Assembly: GCF_010389155.1 (NCBI RefSeq)
Contig: NC_057766.1
Location: 25,119,516-25,183,515, forward strand
Origin: Erigeron canadensis
Taxonomy: Eukaryota; Streptophyta; Magnoliopsida; Asterales; Asteraceae
Reading direction: 5' to 3'
Length of the DNA stretch: 64,000 nt
Below are positions 60,800 to 64,000 of this stretch, piece by piece. Made by a program: the position numbers and the translations under genes. Positions within the stretch are counted from its first letter, which is position 1. Every line of letters begins with the position of its first letter. The notes under the pieces were generated by a model, which saw only the letters and a list, made by a program, of their open reading frames with translations, had not been told where the DNA came from and searched no databases.

Positions 60800-63123
60800 T
60801 ATGTTGTTTTAAAATTAGCTACTTCACATATAAACAACGAACGGTTGCTTCTTAACTAGTATAAGTTCTTTTTATAAAATTTGACATATAATAGCTAGGG
60901 GTGAGTACGGTTCCATTTCTAATTATTCTTTTAGGAGATTTCAATTGATGTCGTCTCAAAAGTAAGTCATTTGGTTTGGTTACAGAATTATGGGCTAGAA
61001 GCTGAGGAAACGTGTTCACCGTTCTTGAACGAAATCTAAAGATTGGTATGAAGTTAATTATCAAAGTTGCTAAATTATTTTTCACGACGCTACACACTTC
61101 ATGACAAACAGTATGTCACAGCTGAGATTTATATAGTTAAAAGACCAACTAGCTATGTCACATGTTTGGCCACAACAACCCCTGATGTTGGTTTCGACCA
61201 TACACCTATCTGAGCCTGACGGTAACAACTTTGCCAAGAAAGTTGCCTTGGGGTGAGGACGACGCCGGCCACTTTAATTTATTGTCTTATCGTATCAATG
61301 AGGACTGGACTTTACAAGGTCGATAAGGCTTATAGTTTAGTTTCTTGTTTATGTATTGACTCTACACTCACAAATACATGTTCTTGTATTGTACATTAAT
61401 TTGAACCACATCGTATGTTAGGAATCGAAAGTTCAAAATTATTACAAGGTATGTGACTTGTCTCATATCGGTTGTATGAGCTATCAATGTGAGATTTATA
61501 TACTAAATGAGCTCTTTCACCCATTTAACTAATAAGTTTAATGCAAAGAGATGCACACAAGGTAAAAATATGAACTAAATCTATAAATTTATGACCATGA
61601 ATTGAAAGAGCTACTATCTTATATGTTTATATAATTATATTCGTTCATTTTGGTATGATATAGTGTGTCCACCGATACAGTTATTTATGATGAAAACCCA
61701 AGTCTGAAAATCCGATTCACACTTACATTGTCATATTTGTATTGATCAAATGATCAAAATACGAACAATTAATTAATGATTTGTTAATTCTAAAACTCAG
61801 CTTGATTTGTTTAATTCTAAAACTCAAATTAAGACTAACCATATATTCAAAAAAAAAAAAAAAAAAAAAAAAAGGAGAAAAACGAATCATAATGTGAATG
61901 ATTTTTGTTGAGCATCTTGTGGATTTTTGTTTCAATATCAACCCGAACAAGATGCACGCCCCACTTCGTCTTCTTAGCTCCCATAACTAAGTTGCAACTT
62001 GCAAGTTTCCCTAAGGTTAACTGATTAATAGATATTCTTTAAAAACAAAACACATAATTTTGGTATCCTCTTTCATATCTCGAGATCCCTATTTTTCCAT
62101 TCGAAACATATACCATAAGCAATGAAGGATTACGCATGAGAAATTGAGAAAGACCAGTTTGGAAATTTTCATACAAATAGCAAGAATCTCATAGTTCAGG
62201 ACATAGGAAAAATATTTACTCGATGTTTCCTCAATTTAAATGGATCAATATGAATTATAGGCTAAGAAGTCGAACTTTCGAGTGGAATGCCAAAGAGAAT
62301 GTTAGTGAGTCTTTAACCATAAATCCATGATTAAACTAATGGAGTCAAAAACAAGATTCAAGTATGATTTAGTGGGGCAAATTTAATCTAAGCTTCCACT
62401 ATTCTCGCCCATCTTCTACGAGATATATTTTTGACAAGTTAATTTGTTTGTAAAGATACGAATGTATCAAATTATATTCGTGTCTATTTAAATAATTACT
62501 AGTAGATCGATAAGACTAGTAATAGGTTGATCATCCACGAATAAATAAGATTCAATCTTTGTAGAAGAAATAATAAAAATCATGACACGTATAAACATGT
62601 AGAGGTCCGATCCTCGTTTCGTACAAAAACCGGATAACTTTTTCTACCATTTAGATGTCTATATCTATTAGGTCTAAAGCTTATGTCATTGAGCAACTCT
62701 TTTTATTTCTTCTTGAAAACTTGTACATAATAATAATAATAATAATATATAATATATGAAAATCCAACCTAATTTAAACGGCAAGAGACAAATATTATTA
62801 CCAAATTAATATTAGTCACAAAGATGTCATTACAAAAATAAATAATATTTCGGTACTACTTGGCGGGTATATTGGTATTTTCGACAAAGTCCATTTTCTT
62901 GTTTATTAAGAAAAAAGTCAAAAACTTTAAATTTTTTGCTTCAACTTTACTCGTTAATTAAAAACGACCAACTCCACACCAGCAACTACTCTTCTTCTTC
63001 TTATTCGTCTTCTTTCTTTTGTCAAAAACATAGACCAAAAATTTCAATATGCACTTTACACATAATTAGAATTAGAATTTCCTCATTATTTAAAAAAAAA
63101 AAAAAACGGAAAATAAGAGAGAG
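60800..63123. other. Intergenic region up to the right-edge gene
   Basis: No gene is supported. It has an A-run at about 61850-61873 and a (TAA)n stretch near 62730. The pyrimidine-rich 'ttcttcttcttattcgtctt' near 62990 is typical of a plant 5' UTR, so the promoter of the next gene probably lies between about 62700 and 63050. Confidence 0.5.
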
Positions 63124-63273
63124 ATGAAATTAGGTAGGGCGCAAGAACAACAACAACAACAACGTGTGAAAACATCGTCGTCGGCATCAATAAGAAGTAA
63201 AGCGGCTCATTTTGTGTCTGATCTTACTACTGTTATTCTTAATCCTATCTCTGATAATAAACCCTCCTCCTCC
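63124..63273 (+). CDS. First exon of a gene of unknown function (partial)
   Basis: The ATG at 63124 opens a 50-codon exon ending exactly at a strong donor (TCC|GTAAGT) in phase 0. The peptide begins MKLGRAQEQQQQQRVK, then has an S/R-rich part and a hydrophobic/amphipathic end (AAHFVSDLTTVILNPISD). The A-purine leader (aaataagagagag) and CT-rich upstream sequence support a real 5' end. I do not recognise the family. Its intron contains the SINE at 63599-63837, and the rest lies beyond the window. Confidence 0.65.
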
Positions 63274-63582
63274 GTAAGTTTTTTTTTTTAATATTATATA
63301 TATATATTTGATTTAATTGTTTCGATTTTAATTGTCGAGCTTTGAATACCCAATTATTACCTGGTAGGTGTGTTTTTATATTATTTATATGTAATTTAGT
63401 TGGTAAGTATTCATGTCTAAAATTTGTTAGATTTAGGATTAGGGTTTACCAACCATATATACATATAAAATATATGTCTATACATAGTGGAAAGTTTGAA
63501 TGAGAATTGTAATGATGCCGAGAACTGCGAATACAGTCTATGTGTTACTTGACTAAATTCCCATGTGATTGATTGATTAAGT

Positions 63583-63853
63583 CCGTTCACATATGATTAA
63601 AAAAAGTAAGTTAGCACCCAATGCCGCCTTTCACGGGTTTTGATCCTAATGTATTGCGGTGTATGGGGGAAGGTAAGATGTAGAAAACCTTACCCCTAGC
63701 ATGACAGTGTATAGAGACTGCTTGGTTCTATCTAAGATAGAAAAGGACCTCCAGCATTGCAAGGCATGAGGATAGAACCCTTGACCTCTGTCTCCAGAGG
63801 CAAGGGTGTTAACCACTTATCCAACCTTGCTGGTTTTCCGTTCACATATGATT
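63583..63853 (-). mobile_element. tRNA-derived SINE (body 63599-63837) in an intron
   Basis: Perfect 16-bp target duplications, ccgttcacatatgatt, lie at 63583-63598 and 63838-63853. The minus strand carries TGGATAAGTGGTTAACACCC (box A) and AGGTCAAGGGTTCTATCC (box B-like). The A-tail is the 'aaaaaaagt'-side at 63599. It is inserted antisense to the gene whose first exon is at 63124-63273. Confidence 0.9.
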
Positions 63854-64000
63854 GAATTTGGAATTTGTTACCCAACGGTTTCTGGATCGTTCACATGTAT
63901 ACATACGAAAACACATTATCATCCTTTTGGTATTTTGGTCTCATTGGAATCTTCATCACGTTTACATAATTGAACACGTAGTTGTGCAGTTTTTGCAGTT

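Noticed and set aside
60553..60837. Possible tRNA gene from box A and box B sequences
   Set aside because: The boxes belong to a SINE with target duplications; no cloverleaf acceptor stem is present.

Overview
The window is plant nuclear DNA, most likely from a eudicot. It is AT-rich, and its genes carry many small exons with GT-AG introns. It also holds Ty1/copia and L1-type retrotransposons, tRNA-derived SINEs, hAT-type MITEs, a Helitron and an F-box/LRR/FBD gene relic. An Asteraceae host is possible from the look of the repeats, but nothing in the sequence proves it.

Bases 1-37,800 are a complex tandem array built around one unusual gene on the minus strand. By joining splice sites and checking phase, I reconstruct a 16-exon, about 483-residue protein. 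It has two methyl-CpG-binding-domain (MBD)-like modules, a linker with a hydrophobic stretch, and a C-terminal RNA recognition motif (RRM) resembling the RBM39/CC1-like splicing factors. There are four copies: 71-3919 (intact), 15037-18811 (intact), 24786-27499 (lacks exons 1-4) and 32675-36400 (full length, with two 1-base deletions in the RRM-proximal half). A further gene at 7906-10527 shares the promoter block and first exon but has an unrelated body. Between the genes lie repeated spacers, copia integrase fragments, a GC-rich hAT MITE and an orphan copy of the gene's downstream flank. About 7.9 kb (19588-27528) is repeated almost exactly at 27529-35400. The second copy is rich in 1-base deletions, so either recent duplication or an assembly artefact is possible.

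Bases 4200-14970 separate copies 1 and 2. They hold a roughly 60-bp tandem repeat, a hAT MITE with an 8-bp target duplication, the chimeric gene, an LTR-like segment with eight regularly spaced 13-bp palindromes, and a SINE with a 19-bp target duplication.

Bases 38,340-43,760 are a decayed, near full-length L1-type LINE on the minus strand. Bases 43,760-47,900 are AT-rich and appear gene-free, with one 0.3-kb direct duplication. An F-box/LRR/FBD pseudogene on the plus strand occupies 47,912-49,785. Bases 51,647-57,330 are a decayed Ty1/copia element on the minus strand. Its short 3' LTR is split by a composite insertion: a MITE, then a small Helitron that carries a PIF1-like helicase tail.

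The right end, 57,900-64,000, holds three more SINEs (two with clear target duplications) and the first exon of a plus-strand gene that continues beyond the window.

The only likely functional protein genes are MBD-RRM copies 1 and 2, possibly the chimeric gene, and the partial gene at the right edge.
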